64,000 nt of DNA from Roseitranquillus sp963709765 (GTDB lineage: Bacteria > Pseudomonadota > Alphaproteobacteria > Rhodobacterales > Rhodobacteraceae): NCBI GenBank assembly GCA_963709765.1, contig CAVPXL010000015.1, positions 227,288 through 291,287 on the forward strand. Direction: 5' to 3'. Positions 16,098-25,236 of the stretch are shown here, piece by piece. Made by a program: the position numbers and the translations under genes. The notes under the pieces are model-generated. The model saw only the letters and a list, made by a program, of their open reading frames with translations. It had not been told where the DNA came from and did not search any database. How positions within the stretch are numbered: the stretch's first letter is position 1; every line of letters starts with the position of its first letter.

Positions 16098-19000
16098 TGG
16101 CTACCCTTGTTCTTTCGGCGGCCGGCGCCGCGGCTGGAGCCTCGCTCGGCGGTACGGCCTTGGGTCTGAGCTCAGCAGTCCTCGGCCGCGCGGTCGGCGC
16201 GACAGTTGGCCGTGTCATTGATCAGCATATACTGGGCGACGGATCGCGCGCCGTTGAAACCGGCCGCGTCGATCGGTTTCGCCTGACCGGCGCCAGCGAA
16301 GGCGTCCCCATCGCCCAGATCTACGGGCGCAGTCGGGTCGCGGGCCACGCCATCTGGGCGTCGCGGTTCCAAGAGCACAAATCAAGGGTGCGCGGCGCCG
16401 GCAAGGGCGCTCCCGGCGGGTCCAGCGCCACCGGCTACAGCTATACAGTCAGCGTCGCGCTCGCGCTTTGCGAAGGGGTAATCACGCGGGTCGGCCGGAT
16501 CTGGGCGGACGGGACCGAGATCGCGCCCTCCGACCTCAACTTGCGCGTCTATACCGGCGCCGATGATCAGCAGCCCGATCCCAAGATCGCGGCCATCGAG
16601 GGTCTGGAGAACACCCCTGCGTATCGCGGCCTCGCCTACGTCGTCATCGAAGACCTTGACCTCGGCGCCTTCGGCAACCGGGTGCCGCAATTCAACTTCG
16701 AGGTCATGCGGCCCGAGCAGCCCGGTGCGGGCCGCGGAACCGGTCTTGCGCGCAGTATCGAGGCGGTGGCGATGATGCCCGGCACGGGCGAATACGCGCT
16801 CGCCACTGAAAGTCTCCATTACGAGGACGGACCCGGCCGCTACCGGACGGCGAATGTGAATACTCCCAGCGAAAAGGCGGACTTTCTGACCTCACTTGAT
16901 GCATTGCAGGAGGAGCTACCCGGGTGGTCGTCGACCTCGCTCATCGTGTCGTGGTTTGGCGATGACCTGCGTTGCGGCGACTGCACCTTGCGACCCAAGG
17001 TCGAGAACAAGGACCGAGACGCGACGGGCATGAGTTGGAGCGTCAGCGGGGAGACCAGGTCATCGGCTCAGCTCATTGCGCGTGAGAACGGACGTCCGAT
17101 CTATGGCGGAACGCCGACCGATCAGTCCGTCATCCAGGCAATCGCCGCGTGCCAAGAGCGCGGCAGCGCCGTGATGTTCTATCCCTTCATCCTGATGGAG
17201 CAAGTTGTTGGCAACGGCCTGCCGGACCCATGGGGCGACGGGTCCGAACAGCCGCCTCTGCCGTGGCGCGGGCGGATTACGACGTCTCGTGCTCCTGGTC
17301 ACGACAGCTCTCCCGACGGGACGCAGGCGGCGGCCGACGAGGTGCGGGCGTTCTTTGGTGACGCGGCGGTCGAGGATTTCGAACCGTCGAAGCAGGGCGT
17401 CACCTATGTCGGGCCCCAGGAGTGGAGTTATCGGCGCTTCGTGCTCCACTATGCGAGCCTTTGTGCAGCGGGAGGCGGCGTCGATGCATTCTGCATCGGC
17501 TCGGAGATGCGTTCGCTGACCCAGATCCGGGACGGCAACAGTTTCCCGGCCGTCGACGAACTGGTGCGTCTGGCTGCCGATGTCCGCCGGATCCTCCCCG
17601 GCTCGAAGATCGGCTATGCCGCCGACTGGTCGGAGTATTTCGGCTACCATCCGCAGGACGGGTCAGGCGACGTGTTCTTTCACCTCGACCCGCTCTGGGC
17701 AGACGACAACATCGATTTCGTCGGCATCGACAATTACATGCCGCTCAGCGACTGGCGCGACGAGGCCGGCCACGCCGATGGCCACTGGAGCTCGATCTAC
17801 AACCTGAGCTACTTGCGCGCCAACATCGAGGGCGGCGAGGGCTATGACTGGTTCTACGCCTCGCCCGAGGACGACGCAGCGCAGCGTCGCTCGCCGATTG
17901 CCGACGGCGCCTACGGCGAGCCGTGGGTCTATCGCTACAAGGACATCCGCGCCTGGTGGGAGAAGCGGCATCACGACAGGATTGGCGGCGTGCGTCAGCC
18001 CGAGGCAACGCCCTGGGTCCCAAGTTCGAAACCGATCTGGTTCACGGAGCTCGGCTGCGCCGCGATCGACAAGGGAACGAACCAGCCCAACAAGTTCCTC
18101 GACCCGAAATCGTCGGAATCCGGGCTGCCGCGATATTCCACAGGCGCGCGCGACGACCTGATGCAGATGCAATATCTGCGTGCGATGTTGGGATATTGGC
18201 GGGACGACGCGAACAACCCGGTCTCGCCGGTCTATGGCGGGCCGATGGTGGAGCCCAGCCGTGCGCATGTCTGGGCCTGGGACGCGCGGCCCTATCCGCA
18301 TTTCCCGGCCAATCGCGAGCTCTGGAGCGACGGCGACAACTACGTGCGCGGGCACTGGATCTCGGGCCGGGTTTCGTCGCGGGCGCTTGATGATGTGGTG
18401 GCAGAGATCTGCACCCGCTCAGGTGTCACATCGCTCGATCTCGATCGGCTCCACGGGATCGTGCGCGGCTACAGAGTAGGCGATGTCGACGGGGCGCGCG
18501 CGGCACTTCAGCCCCTGATGATCGCCTACGGCTTCGATGCCGTGGAGCGCCAAGGCAGGATCGTTTTCACCTCGAGGACCGGTCGGGCCAGCGCCGTCAT
18601 CCCCCGCGGGGACCTTGTGGTCACGTCGGAGCTCGACGGCGAGGTGGAGCTGGTCCGTGCGCCCGAAGCGGAAACCTCGGGCCGCCTGCGCCTGACCTAT
18701 GTAGAGGCCGACGGCGATTATGAAACTCGTGCAGCCGAGGCGGTGTTTCCGGACGAGGCACAGGCGCGCGTCTCGAATTCCGAAATGCCTCTCGTGCTGA
18801 CGGGTGCCGAAAGCCAGCGGATCGTCGAACGGTGGCTTGCCGAGTCGCGGGTGGCGCGTGACAAGATCAGGCTCGCGCTGCCGCCGTCGTATCTTGGCGT
18901 CGGGGCTGGCGACACGATCTGCGTGGGCGAGAGCGCCGACGCCTGGCGCATCGATCGGGTGGAGCAGGGCGAGCATCAGATGCTTGAGGCGACGCGCGTA

Positions 19001-19999
19001 GAACCGGATGTGTATGTCGCGGTCGAAGCCCCCGAGCGCCTGCCGCGCGCGCGGGGCTTCGCACCCACTCTGCCTGTCTTTCCGCAGTTCCTCGACCTGC
19101 CGCTGCTTACGGGAGACGAAGCGCCCCATGCGCCACGCCTCGCCGTGAGCGCCGATCCGTGGCCGGGACGGGTGGCTGTCTATGCCGCACCAACTGACAG
19201 TGGCTATGAGCTGAACGACATCGTCGAGGTCGCGTCAGTTATCGGTCAGACGGAGACAACACTTGCCGCCGCGGGGTCGGGTCGGGTCGATCGCGGGGCG
19301 CCGTTGCGAGTCAAGCTATATGGAGGAGAGTTGTCTTCGACTGGTTGGCGCGAGCTCCTCAATGGTGCCAACGCCGCCGTGATCGGAGACGGGTCCAGCG
19401 ATCACTGGGAAATCCTCCAATTCCGCGACGCCGAGCTTGTCGCGCCGGATACCTACGAAATTGCGCATCGATTACGCGGACAGGCCGGAACCGACGCGGT
19501 GATGCCCGCGGCCTGGCCTGCCGGCAGCCGCTTTGTCCTGCTGGATTCCTCGGTTGTCCAACTCGACATGCCGGCCTCCTCGCGCGGTGTGGAGCGGCAC
19601 TATCGCATCGGGCCCGCCGCCCGACCGCCCGATGACCCGGTCTACGTGCACGCGCAGAAGACGTTCGCCGGAATCGGATTGCGTCCCTACGCGCCGGTTC
19701 ATCTCAGAGCGCGCTGGGAGGGCGGCGATCTGGCGATGGACTGGACCCGCCGCACGCGCATCGACGGCGACAGCTGGGACCGGCCGGACGTGCCTTTGGG
19801 AGAAGCATCGGAAAGCTATCTCGTTCGGGTCGAGCAAGACGGCGCAGTGCTGCATGAGCAGATCGTGGCTGCCCCTGAATGGCTCTATCCGGCTGCGTTG
19901 CGACAGGCCGACGATATCGTCCCGCCGTTCCGTGTCAGTGTCGCGCAAATCTCGGAACGGTTCGGCCCTGGCCTCTTCGCCAGCATGACTGTCACCTGA
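16097..19999 (+). CDS. GTA g15, megatron / host-recognition baseplate protein
   Basis: 1300-residue central baseplate protein. It has an N-terminal glycine/alanine-rich segment (about 1-50), phage tail-hub-like domains (about 50-330), a GTA TIM-barrel glycoside-hydrolase-like domain (about 430-740) with NFxGIDNYMPLSDWRDE-like sequence and WFTELGCAAIDKGTNQPNKF (about 646-665), and C-terminal receptor-binding domains. The barrel retains the WFTELG glutamate (about residue 649). The frame is open far upstream, but ATG 16097 overlaps the g14 stop by one base, as elsewhere in the cluster. It is the last gene of the cluster. Confidence 0.9.
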   Translation: MATLVLSAAGAAAGASLGGTALGLSSAVLGRAVGATVGRVIDQHILGDGSRAVETGRVDRFRLTGASEGVPIAQIYGRSRVAGHAIWASRFQEHKSRVRGAGKGAPGGSSATGYSYTVSVALALCEGVITRVGRIWADGTEIAPSDLNLRVYTGADDQQPDPKIAAIEGLENTPAYRGLAYVVIEDLDLGAFGNRVPQFNFEVMRPEQPGAGRGTGLARSIEAVAMMPGTGEYALATESLHYEDGPGRYRTANVNTPSEKADFLTSLDALQEELPGWSSTSLIVSWFGDDLRCGDCTLRPKVENKDRDATGMSWSVSGETRSSAQLIARENGRPIYGGTPTDQSVIQAIAACQERGSAVMFYPFILMEQVVGNGLPDPWGDGSEQPPLPWRGRITTSRAPGHDSSPDGTQAAADEVRAFFGDAAVEDFEPSKQGVTYVGPQEWSYRRFVLHYASLCAAGGGVDAFCIGSEMRSLTQIRDGNSFPAVDELVRLAADVRRILPGSKIGYAADWSEYFGYHPQDGSGDVFFHLDPLWADDNIDFVGIDNYMPLSDWRDEAGHADGHWSSIYNLSYLRANIEGGEGYDWFYASPEDDAAQRRSPIADGAYGEPWVYRYKDIRAWWEKRHHDRIGGVRQPEATPWVPSSKPIWFTELGCAAIDKGTNQPNKFLDPKSSESGLPRYSTGARDDLMQMQYLRAMLGYWRDDANNPVSPVYGGPMVEPSRAHVWAWDARPYPHFPANRELWSDGDNYVRGHWISGRVSSRALDDVVAEICTRSGVTSLDLDRLHGIVRGYRVGDVDGARAALQPLMIAYGFDAVERQGRIVFTSRTGRASAVIPRGDLVVTSELDGEVELVRAPEAETSGRLRLTYVEADGDYETRAAEAVFPDEAQARVSNSEMPLVLTGAESQRIVERWLAESRVARDKIRLALPPSYLGVGAGDTICVGESADAWRIDRVEQGEHQMLEATRVEPDVYVAVEAPERLPRARGFAPTLPVFPQFLDLPLLTGDEAPHAPRLAVSADPWPGRVAVYAAPTDSGYELNDIVEVASVIGQTETTLAAAGSGRVDRGAPLRVKLYGGELSSTGWRELLNGANAAVIGDGSSDHWEILQFRDAELVAPDTYEIAHRLRGQAGTDAVMPAAWPAGSRFVLLDSSVVQLDMPASSRGVERHYRIGPAARPPDDPVYVHAQKTFAGIGLRPYAPVHLRARWEGGDLAMDWTRRTRIDGDSWDRPDVPLGEASESYLVRVEQDGAVLHEQIVAAPEWLYPAALRQADDIVPPFRVSVAQISERFGPGLFASMTVT

Positions 20000-20083
20000 T
20001 GTAGCAATTTGCAGCCCGGGCAATCCGGAGCGACGGACTCAGACGCCTTGAGTTTGCACCGCAACTGCGCGACAAGCCGCAGC

Positions 20084-21808
20084 ATGAACGTATATTCGGA
20101 TATCCGCACGCTGGTCGTGGAAACGCTCGACGTGATGGTCGTGGATGGCGACCTTCCCAACGGGCTGGATTACGGAACGGTCTCGGTCGAGCCGCCGCGC
20201 GATCCGGCCCATGGCGACATGGCGACGAACGCAGCCCTGGTGCTGTCGAAGCGGGCCGAGATGAACCCGCGGCAAATCGCGCAGCGTCTGGCGGAGCGGA
20301 TGAAGGGCGATCCGCGCATTCAGTCGATCGACATCGCGGGTCCGGGCTTTCTGAACCTCCGTCTGGCACCCGGTGTATGGGCGGACGTCGTGACCGAGGC
20401 GCTCGATGCCGGGCGCCGCTTCGGTCATTCCGGGCTGGGCGCCGGGCTAGAGGTCAATGTCGAATTCGTCTCGGCCAATCCGACCGGACCGCTACATGTG
20501 GGCCATGCGCGCGGGGCCGTGTTCGGCGATGCCCTGGCCTCGCTGCTGGCCTTCGCGGGGTATCACGTCACACGAGAATACTACATCAACGACGGTGGCG
20601 CGCAGGTCGATGCGCTCGCCCGCTCGGTCTATCTCCGCTACCTCGAAGCTCACGGTCGCGATGTGGATTTCGAGAACGGCACTTACCCCGGCGATTATCT
20701 CATCGCAGTCGGCGAGGCGCTCAGGGACAGTGTCGGCGACAAATATGTAGATCAGCCCGAAGAGGGCTGGCTCGACGAGATCCGCAGCTTCTCGACCGAT
20801 GCCATGATGGACATGATCCGTGAGGATCTGGCCGCGCTCGGCGTCAGGATGGACGTCTTCTACTCCGAGAAATCCCTCTACGGCACCGGCCGGATCGAGG
20901 CGGCGCTCGCCGAGCTCAAAAGTCGCGGGTTGATTTACGATGGTGTGCTGGAGCCGCCCAAGGGTCGCGTTCCCGACGACTGGGAGCCGCGGGAGCAGAC
21001 GCTCTTCCGCTCGACCGCCCATGGCGACGACGTGGATCGGCCGATCAAGAAATCCGATGGCTCGTGGACCTATTTCGCACCGGACATCGCCTATCACTAC
21101 GACAAGATCCGCCGCGGCTTCGAGGAACTGATCGACGTTCTGGGCGCGGACCATGGTGGCTATGTCAAGCGAATGCAGTCCGCAGTTGCAGCTTTGTCGG
21201 ACGGCAAGGTGCCGCTCGACATCAAGCTCACGCAACTCGTGCGCCTCTACAAGGCTGGCGAGCCCTACAAGATGTCCAAACGCGCCGGCACCTTCGTGAG
21301 CCTGCGCGAGGTGGTCGAACAGGTTGGCCCGGACGTCACGCGCTTCGTCATGCTGACCCGCAAGAACGACGCGCCGCTGGACTTCGACCTCGAAAAGGTG
21401 ACCGAACAATCCAAGGAAAACCCGGTTTTCTATGTGCAATACGCCCACGCGCGGGTTCGCTCGTTGTGGCGCAAGGCCGAAGATGCGGGGATCATGACGA
21501 CCGACGTGCCGCTGCTCGAGGACGAGGCGGAGTTCACGGTCGCCCGCAAGATTGCCGAATGGCCGCGGATGCTGGAAATCGCCGCGCGCCATCACGAGCC
21601 GCACCGCGTGGCATTCTACCTCCACGAACTGGCCTCCGACTTCCACGCGCTCTGGAACCGGGGCAACGACAAGCCCGAGCTGCGTTTCCTGCATGAGGAC
21701 GATGAGCCACGGTCGGCCGCAAAGATGGCCCTTGCACGGGCCGTCGGCGTTGTGATTGCCACGGGTCTTGGTATCCTTGGCGTCACCCCGGTCGAAGAGA
21801 TGCGCTGA
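20084..21808 (+). CDS. argS: Arginyl-tRNA synthetase
   Basis: Class I synthetase charging tRNA-Arg. The 574-residue product has the HIGH motif as PTGPLHVGHARGAVFGDAL, the KMSKS loop as YKMSKRAGTFVSLREVV, and a DALR anticodon-binding C-terminus starting near VQYAHARVRSL. An upstream in-frame start at 20009 is rejected because ATG 20084 begins MNVYSDIRTLVVE like the family's N-terminal additional domain. It is the first host gene after the GTA cluster and heads the argS-SPOR-nagZ-scpAB group. Confidence 0.95.
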   Translation: MNVYSDIRTLVVETLDVMVVDGDLPNGLDYGTVSVEPPRDPAHGDMATNAALVLSKRAEMNPRQIAQRLAERMKGDPRIQSIDIAGPGFLNLRLAPGVWADVVTEALDAGRRFGHSGLGAGLEVNVEFVSANPTGPLHVGHARGAVFGDALASLLAFAGYHVTREYYINDGGAQVDALARSVYLRYLEAHGRDVDFENGTYPGDYLIAVGEALRDSVGDKYVDQPEEGWLDEIRSFSTDAMMDMIREDLAALGVRMDVFYSEKSLYGTGRIEAALAELKSRGLIYDGVLEPPKGRVPDDWEPREQTLFRSTAHGDDVDRPIKKSDGSWTYFAPDIAYHYDKIRRGFEELIDVLGADHGGYVKRMQSAVAALSDGKVPLDIKLTQLVRLYKAGEPYKMSKRAGTFVSLREVVEQVGPDVTRFVMLTRKNDAPLDFDLEKVTEQSKENPVFYVQYAHARVRSLWRKAEDAGIMTTDVPLLEDEAEFTVARKIAEWPRMLEIAARHHEPHRVAFYLHELASDFHALWNRGNDKPELRFLHEDDEPRSAAKMALARAVGVVIATGLGILGVTPVEEMR

Positions 21809-21907
21809 CCCTCAATCCGGCGCCCGCGACCGGCGGCGAGCAGACGTATGGTTCCTGCTGTATTCCCCTCAAACGGGTGTGCGGCAGGGCACGGAATGAG
21901 GCGGAAC

Positions 21908-22774
21908 ATGGCTGAAATCGACTGGAACACTATGTCTGGGCAGCAGGCGCCGCGCGGCGCCCTGTCGTCGTTTGCGACATGGGGCGGTGCGGCAATGTCG
22001 GCAGCACTGATCGGCGGCCTCGTGGTCTGGGGCTGGCAGCTGACGGTTCGCGACGTCACCGGCGTGCCGGTCATTCGCGCTATCGAGGGGCCGATGCGGA
22101 TCGCCCCGGACGTGCCGGGTGGAACCCGCGCCGCGCATCAGGGGCTGGCGGTGAACCGCGTGGCCGAAGATGCATCGGAGGTGCCGCCGGCTCAACTCGT
22201 CCTCGCGCCGCAAGATCAGGATCTCGTGGATGAGGATCTAGCGGTAGCGCCGCCCGTTCCCGAAGCCTTGACCACAGGCGCGGTCGAAGTATCGACCGAC
22301 CCGGACGCTTCGACGCGGTCCCGGAACGTTGCCCCTGCGATCGCCGCGACTGATCTCGCGGTGGCCGAGGCGCTCGGACTCACCTCCGACGCTGTCCTGG
22401 GTCTGAAGTCGTCACAGGACACTCTGGCGGGCTGGTCGCGGCCTGAGCCCCGGCCGATCCTGCAGCGCGCGTCGCTCGTGGTCGAGACCCCGGCCACCGA
22501 GCTTGACCCGGCAGAGCTGACCCCGGGGACCCGCCTCGTTCAACTCGGGGCCTATCCCTCACCAGACGAGGCGCGTGCCGCGTGGGACAGATTGGCAGCG
22601 CGCTTCGACGGCTATCTCGAGAACAAGGCGCGGGTGATCCAGCCTGCGAATTCGGGCGGCGATGATTTCTGGCGTCTCAGGGCGGCCGGCTTTGCGGATA
22701 TCGATGACGCGCGCCGGTTCTGCGCGGCGTTGGTGGCGCGTCAGGCGGAGTGCATTCCCGCGACGGTTCGATAG
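21908..22774 (+). CDS. SPOR domain membrane protein
   Basis: About 288 residues with an N-terminal transmembrane helix (about 25-46, AMSAALIGGLVVWGW), a long Pro/Ala/acidic periplasmic linker, and a C-terminal SPOR domain (about 205-285) with GTRLVQLGAYPSPDEARAAW and DFWRLRAAGFADIDDARRFC. SPOR domains bind denuded peptidoglycan at the division septum, so a role in division or envelope remodelling is likely. ATG 21896 in the same frame is an alternative start. The stop is 4 bp before nagZ. Confidence 0.85.
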   Translation: MAEIDWNTMSGQQAPRGALSSFATWGGAAMSAALIGGLVVWGWQLTVRDVTGVPVIRAIEGPMRIAPDVPGGTRAAHQGLAVNRVAEDASEVPPAQLVLAPQDQDLVDEDLAVAPPVPEALTTGAVEVSTDPDASTRSRNVAPAIAATDLAVAEALGLTSDAVLGLKSSQDTLAGWSRPEPRPILQRASLVVETPATELDPAELTPGTRLVQLGAYPSPDEARAAWDRLAARFDGYLENKARVIQPANSGGDDFWRLRAAGFADIDDARRFCAALVARQAECIPATVR

Positions 22775-22778
22775 AACG

Positions 22779-23777
22779 TTGGGGCAGGGCGCGTTCATCT
22801 TCGGCTGTGCCGGTCCCACCCTCGGCCAGGACGAAAGAGACGTGTTTGCCGACAGCCGGCCCTGGGGCGCGATCCTCTTTGACCGGAACATCAGATCTCG
22901 CGCGCAACTCACTGATCTCTGTTCGGAAATCAGGGACGTGCTCGGTTTCGCCACGCCGATCTTCATCGATCAGGAAGGTGGGCGCGTGGCGCGATTGAGG
23001 CCGCCCGAATTCCGTGACTGGCTTCCTCCCCTGGATCACGTGCGCCGTGCTGGAGCGTCGGCTCGCCGCGCGATGTGGCTTCGCTATCGCCTGATCGCAG
23101 CCGAGCTTCGCGGCGTCGGAATTGATGCGAATTGCGCGCCATGCGCCGACGTCGCCCGCGATGAAACCCATCCATTCCTGCGCAATCGCTGCTATGGTGA
23201 CGATGCGGCCTCAGTGGCTGATCTTTCGCGCGCGGTGGCCGACGGTTTGCTGGCTGGCGGCGTGTTGCCGGTCCTCAAGCACATTCCCGGGCACGGTGCC
23301 GCGCGGGCGGACAGCCATCTGGATCTGCCAGTCGTGTCGGATCCTGAACTGGAGGCTCTGGATTTCGCACCGTTCGCGGCGCTCTCGGATCTGCCGATGG
23401 CAATGACGGCCCACGTCGTCTATCCGACACTCGACCCGGATCTTCCGGCGACATTGTCGCCTTCTGTCATCGAGACGATCCGCAGGCGCATCGGTTTCAG
23501 TGGTCTTCTGATGACCGACGACATCTCTATGGGGGCGCTCGATGGTCCGATAGGCGAGCGATGCCGCAGCGCTCTCGATGCGGGTTGCGACGTGATCCTG
23601 CACTGCAACGGCAATCTGGACGAGATGCGGCAAGTGGCGATGGCCTCCGGCGACCTCGGGTCATCCGCCCGGTCTCGCGCCGATGCGGCGCTCGCTGCGC
23701 GCAGGGCGCCGCAACCGGCCGACGAGACGGCGCTGGAGGCCGAATTGCACGAGATCCTGGCCGGAGCCGATGTCTGA
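22779..23777 (+). CDS. nagZ: Beta-N-acetylhexosaminidase (glycoside hydrolase family 3)
   Basis: Cytosolic peptidoglycan-recycling enzyme that removes GlcNAc from anhydro-muropeptides. About 332 residues from a TTG start at 22779 (LGQGAFIFGCAG); no ATG or GTG fits nearby, so the start is less certain. Motifs: IDQEGGRVARL (64-73), the GH3 loop KHIPGHG (167-173) with its His/Asp dyad, and the nucleophile in LLMTDDISMGAL (Asp248). It follows the SPOR gene by 4 bp and overlaps scpA by 8 bases. Confidence 0.9.
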   Translation: MGQGAFIFGCAGPTLGQDERDVFADSRPWGAILFDRNIRSRAQLTDLCSEIRDVLGFATPIFIDQEGGRVARLRPPEFRDWLPPLDHVRRAGASARRAMWLRYRLIAAELRGVGIDANCAPCADVARDETHPFLRNRCYGDDAASVADLSRAVADGLLAGGVLPVLKHIPGHGAARADSHLDLPVVSDPELEALDFAPFAALSDLPMAMTAHVVYPTLDPDLPATLSPSVIETIRRRIGFSGLLMTDDISMGALDGPIGERCRSALDAGCDVILHCNGNLDEMRQVAMASGDLGSSARSRADAALAARRAPQPADETALEAELHEILAGADV

Positions 23778-24546
23778 ACCGGACGCCCCGATCGACATTT
23801 CGGCACGCCTCGCCGCAGAGGCGCTGATCGTCGACGTGGACGGCTTCGAGGGACCGCTCGACCTCCTCCTGACGCTGTCGCGCTCTCAGAAGGTCGATCT
23901 GCGGCGCATTTCCATCTTTCATCTGGCCGAGCAATATCTGGCCTTCGTCGAGGAGGCGCGCAGCCTGCGGATCGAACTCGCGGCGGATTACCTCGTCATG
24001 GCGGCGTGGCTGGCGTTCCTCAAGTCGCGCCTGCTCCTGCCGCCCGACCCCGAGGACGAGGGCCCATCGGGCGAAGAGCTGGCCGCACACCTGGCCTTCC
24101 AGCTCGAGCGCCTCGAAGCCATGCGCGAGGTGGCGGCCCGGCTGATGGCGCGCGACAGGCTCGGGCGCGACGTCTTTCCCCGTGGTCTGCCCGAAGACGT
24201 GATCCGCGTCCGTACAGTCAGCTATACCGCGACGCTGCTGGATCTGATGCAAGCCTATGCGCGGATCCGCACCAAGGACGAGTTTCGACCCTTCGTGTTG
24301 GACCGCGACCGGATCATGTCCATGGAACAGGCGCTTGAGCGGATGCGCACCCTTATCCGATTCGCCGGCGACTGGGTCGATCTCGCCACCTGGCTGCCCG
24401 GCGGCTGGGAGAGCGATCCGGACATGCGGCGCTCGGCCACCGCCTCGCATTTCGCCGCTTCCCTGGAACTGGTCAAGGAGGGCCGGCTGGAGATCCGCCA
24501 GGACTCGACCTTCGCCCCTCTCCGCGTGCGCCGGCGCAATGAGTGA
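23770..24546 (+). CDS. scpA: Segregation and condensation protein A
   Basis: Kleisin subunit of the SMC-ScpAB condensin. The 258-residue protein starts MSEPDAPIDISARLAAEALI and has the diagnostic VDGFEGPLDLLLTLSRSQKV and YLVMAAWLAFLKSRLLLP near the N-terminus and a winged-helix C-terminus ending in ASLELVKEGRLEIRQ. It overlaps nagZ by 8 bases and scpB by 8 bases, which implies translational coupling. Confidence 0.94.
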   Translation: MSEPDAPIDISARLAAEALIVDVDGFEGPLDLLLTLSRSQKVDLRRISIFHLAEQYLAFVEEARSLRIELAADYLVMAAWLAFLKSRLLLPPDPEDEGPSGEELAAHLAFQLERLEAMREVAARLMARDRLGRDVFPRGLPEDVIRVRTVSYTATLLDLMQAYARIRTKDEFRPFVLDRDRIMSMEQALERMRTLIRFAGDWVDLATWLPGGWESDPDMRRSATASHFAASLELVKEGRLEIRQDSTFAPLRVRRRNE

Positions 24547-25159
24547 AAACGACGAGCCCGGCCTTTTCGAAGCGCCATCCGAGGCCGCGCAGGAACGCAT
24601 GGTCGAAGCGATCCTCTTTGCCAGTGCCGAACCGCTCACCGTCGCTGAGTTGAACGGCCGGATGCCCCATGGAGCCGACGCCGCCAGCGCGCTCTCTGCG
24701 CTCTCGCGCAGGTACGAGGGAAGGGGGGTGGAGCTGGTTCGCCGGGGCGACAGCTGGGCCTTCCGCACCGCGCCGGATCTGGGCCATCTGATGCGCAAGG
24801 AAACGGTCGAGGCACGCAAGCTGTCGCGCGCCGCCATCGAAACCCTGGCCATCGTGGCTTATCATCAGCCCGTCACGCGCGCGGAGATCGAAGAGATCCG
24901 CGGTGTAAGTGTGAGCCGGGGCACCATCGACCAGCTTCTGGAGCTCGACTGGATCCGGCTCGGCCGCCGCCGCGAAACGCCGGGACGACCGGTCACATTC
25001 ATCGTAACCCAGGTCTTTCTCGATCATTTCGGCCTGGAATCGGCACGAGACCTGCCCGGGTTGCGCGAGCTGCGCGAGGCGGGCCTGCTCGAGAACCGTC
25101 CGCCACCGGGCGAAGGCGAGATCGAGCCAGGACAGGACGACATGTTCATCGGCCCTTGA
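24539..25159 (+). CDS. scpB: Segregation and condensation protein B
   Basis: Partner of ScpA in chromosome condensation; 206 residues with two winged-helix domains. Signatures include ERMVEAILFASAEPLTVAEL, LSRAAIETLAIVAYHQPVTR and AEIEEIRGVSVSRGTIDQLL, then RRETPGRPVTFIVTQVFLDH. ATG 24539 lies within the scpA stop region. In many relatives tatABC follow; here they do not. Confidence 0.94.
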   Translation: MSENDEPGLFEAPSEAAQERMVEAILFASAEPLTVAELNGRMPHGADAASALSALSRRYEGRGVELVRRGDSWAFRTAPDLGHLMRKETVEARKLSRAAIETLAIVAYHQPVTRAEIEEIRGVSVSRGTIDQLLELDWIRLGRRRETPGRPVTFIVTQVFLDHFGLESARDLPGLRELREAGLLENRPPPGEGEIEPGQDDMFIGP

Positions 25160-25198
25160 CCTTGCTGCGGCATTGTCGGAGCGGTGCGGCGCGACGTA

Positions 25199-25223
25199 GG
25201 ATCATGTTGCGTCGCAATGATCC
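25199..25223. promoter_or_regulatory. Inverted repeat upstream of the MetOD1/kinase pair
   Basis: GGATCA-TG-TTGCG-T-CGCAA-TGATCC: two nested arms (6 and 5 bp) with a two-base bulge, in the 77-bp gap between scpB and the MetOD1-like gene. It has no T run, so it is more likely an operator or RNA hairpin than a terminator. Confidence 0.45.
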
Positions 25224-25236
25224 GAGGTTTCCCGGT

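Larger units (their letters stand above)
6385..19999 (+). mobile_element. RcGTA-like gene transfer agent structural cluster (g1-g15)
   Basis: Fifteen genes in the order and orientation of the Rhodobacter capsulatus GTA: small terminase, large terminase, portal, protease, capsid, adaptor, stopper, tail terminator, tail tube, two tail chaperones, a short tape measure, distal tail, hub, cell-wall peptidase and megatron. Many neighbours overlap by 1 or 4 bases. There is no integrase, replication or lysis gene, as expected of a domesticated GTA rather than a prophage. It sits between mltG and argS. Two features differ from the model: no g3.5 gene, and a head half that is AT-rich and frameshifted. 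Regulators (GafA-like), spikes and lysis genes are not in the window. Confidence 0.93.
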
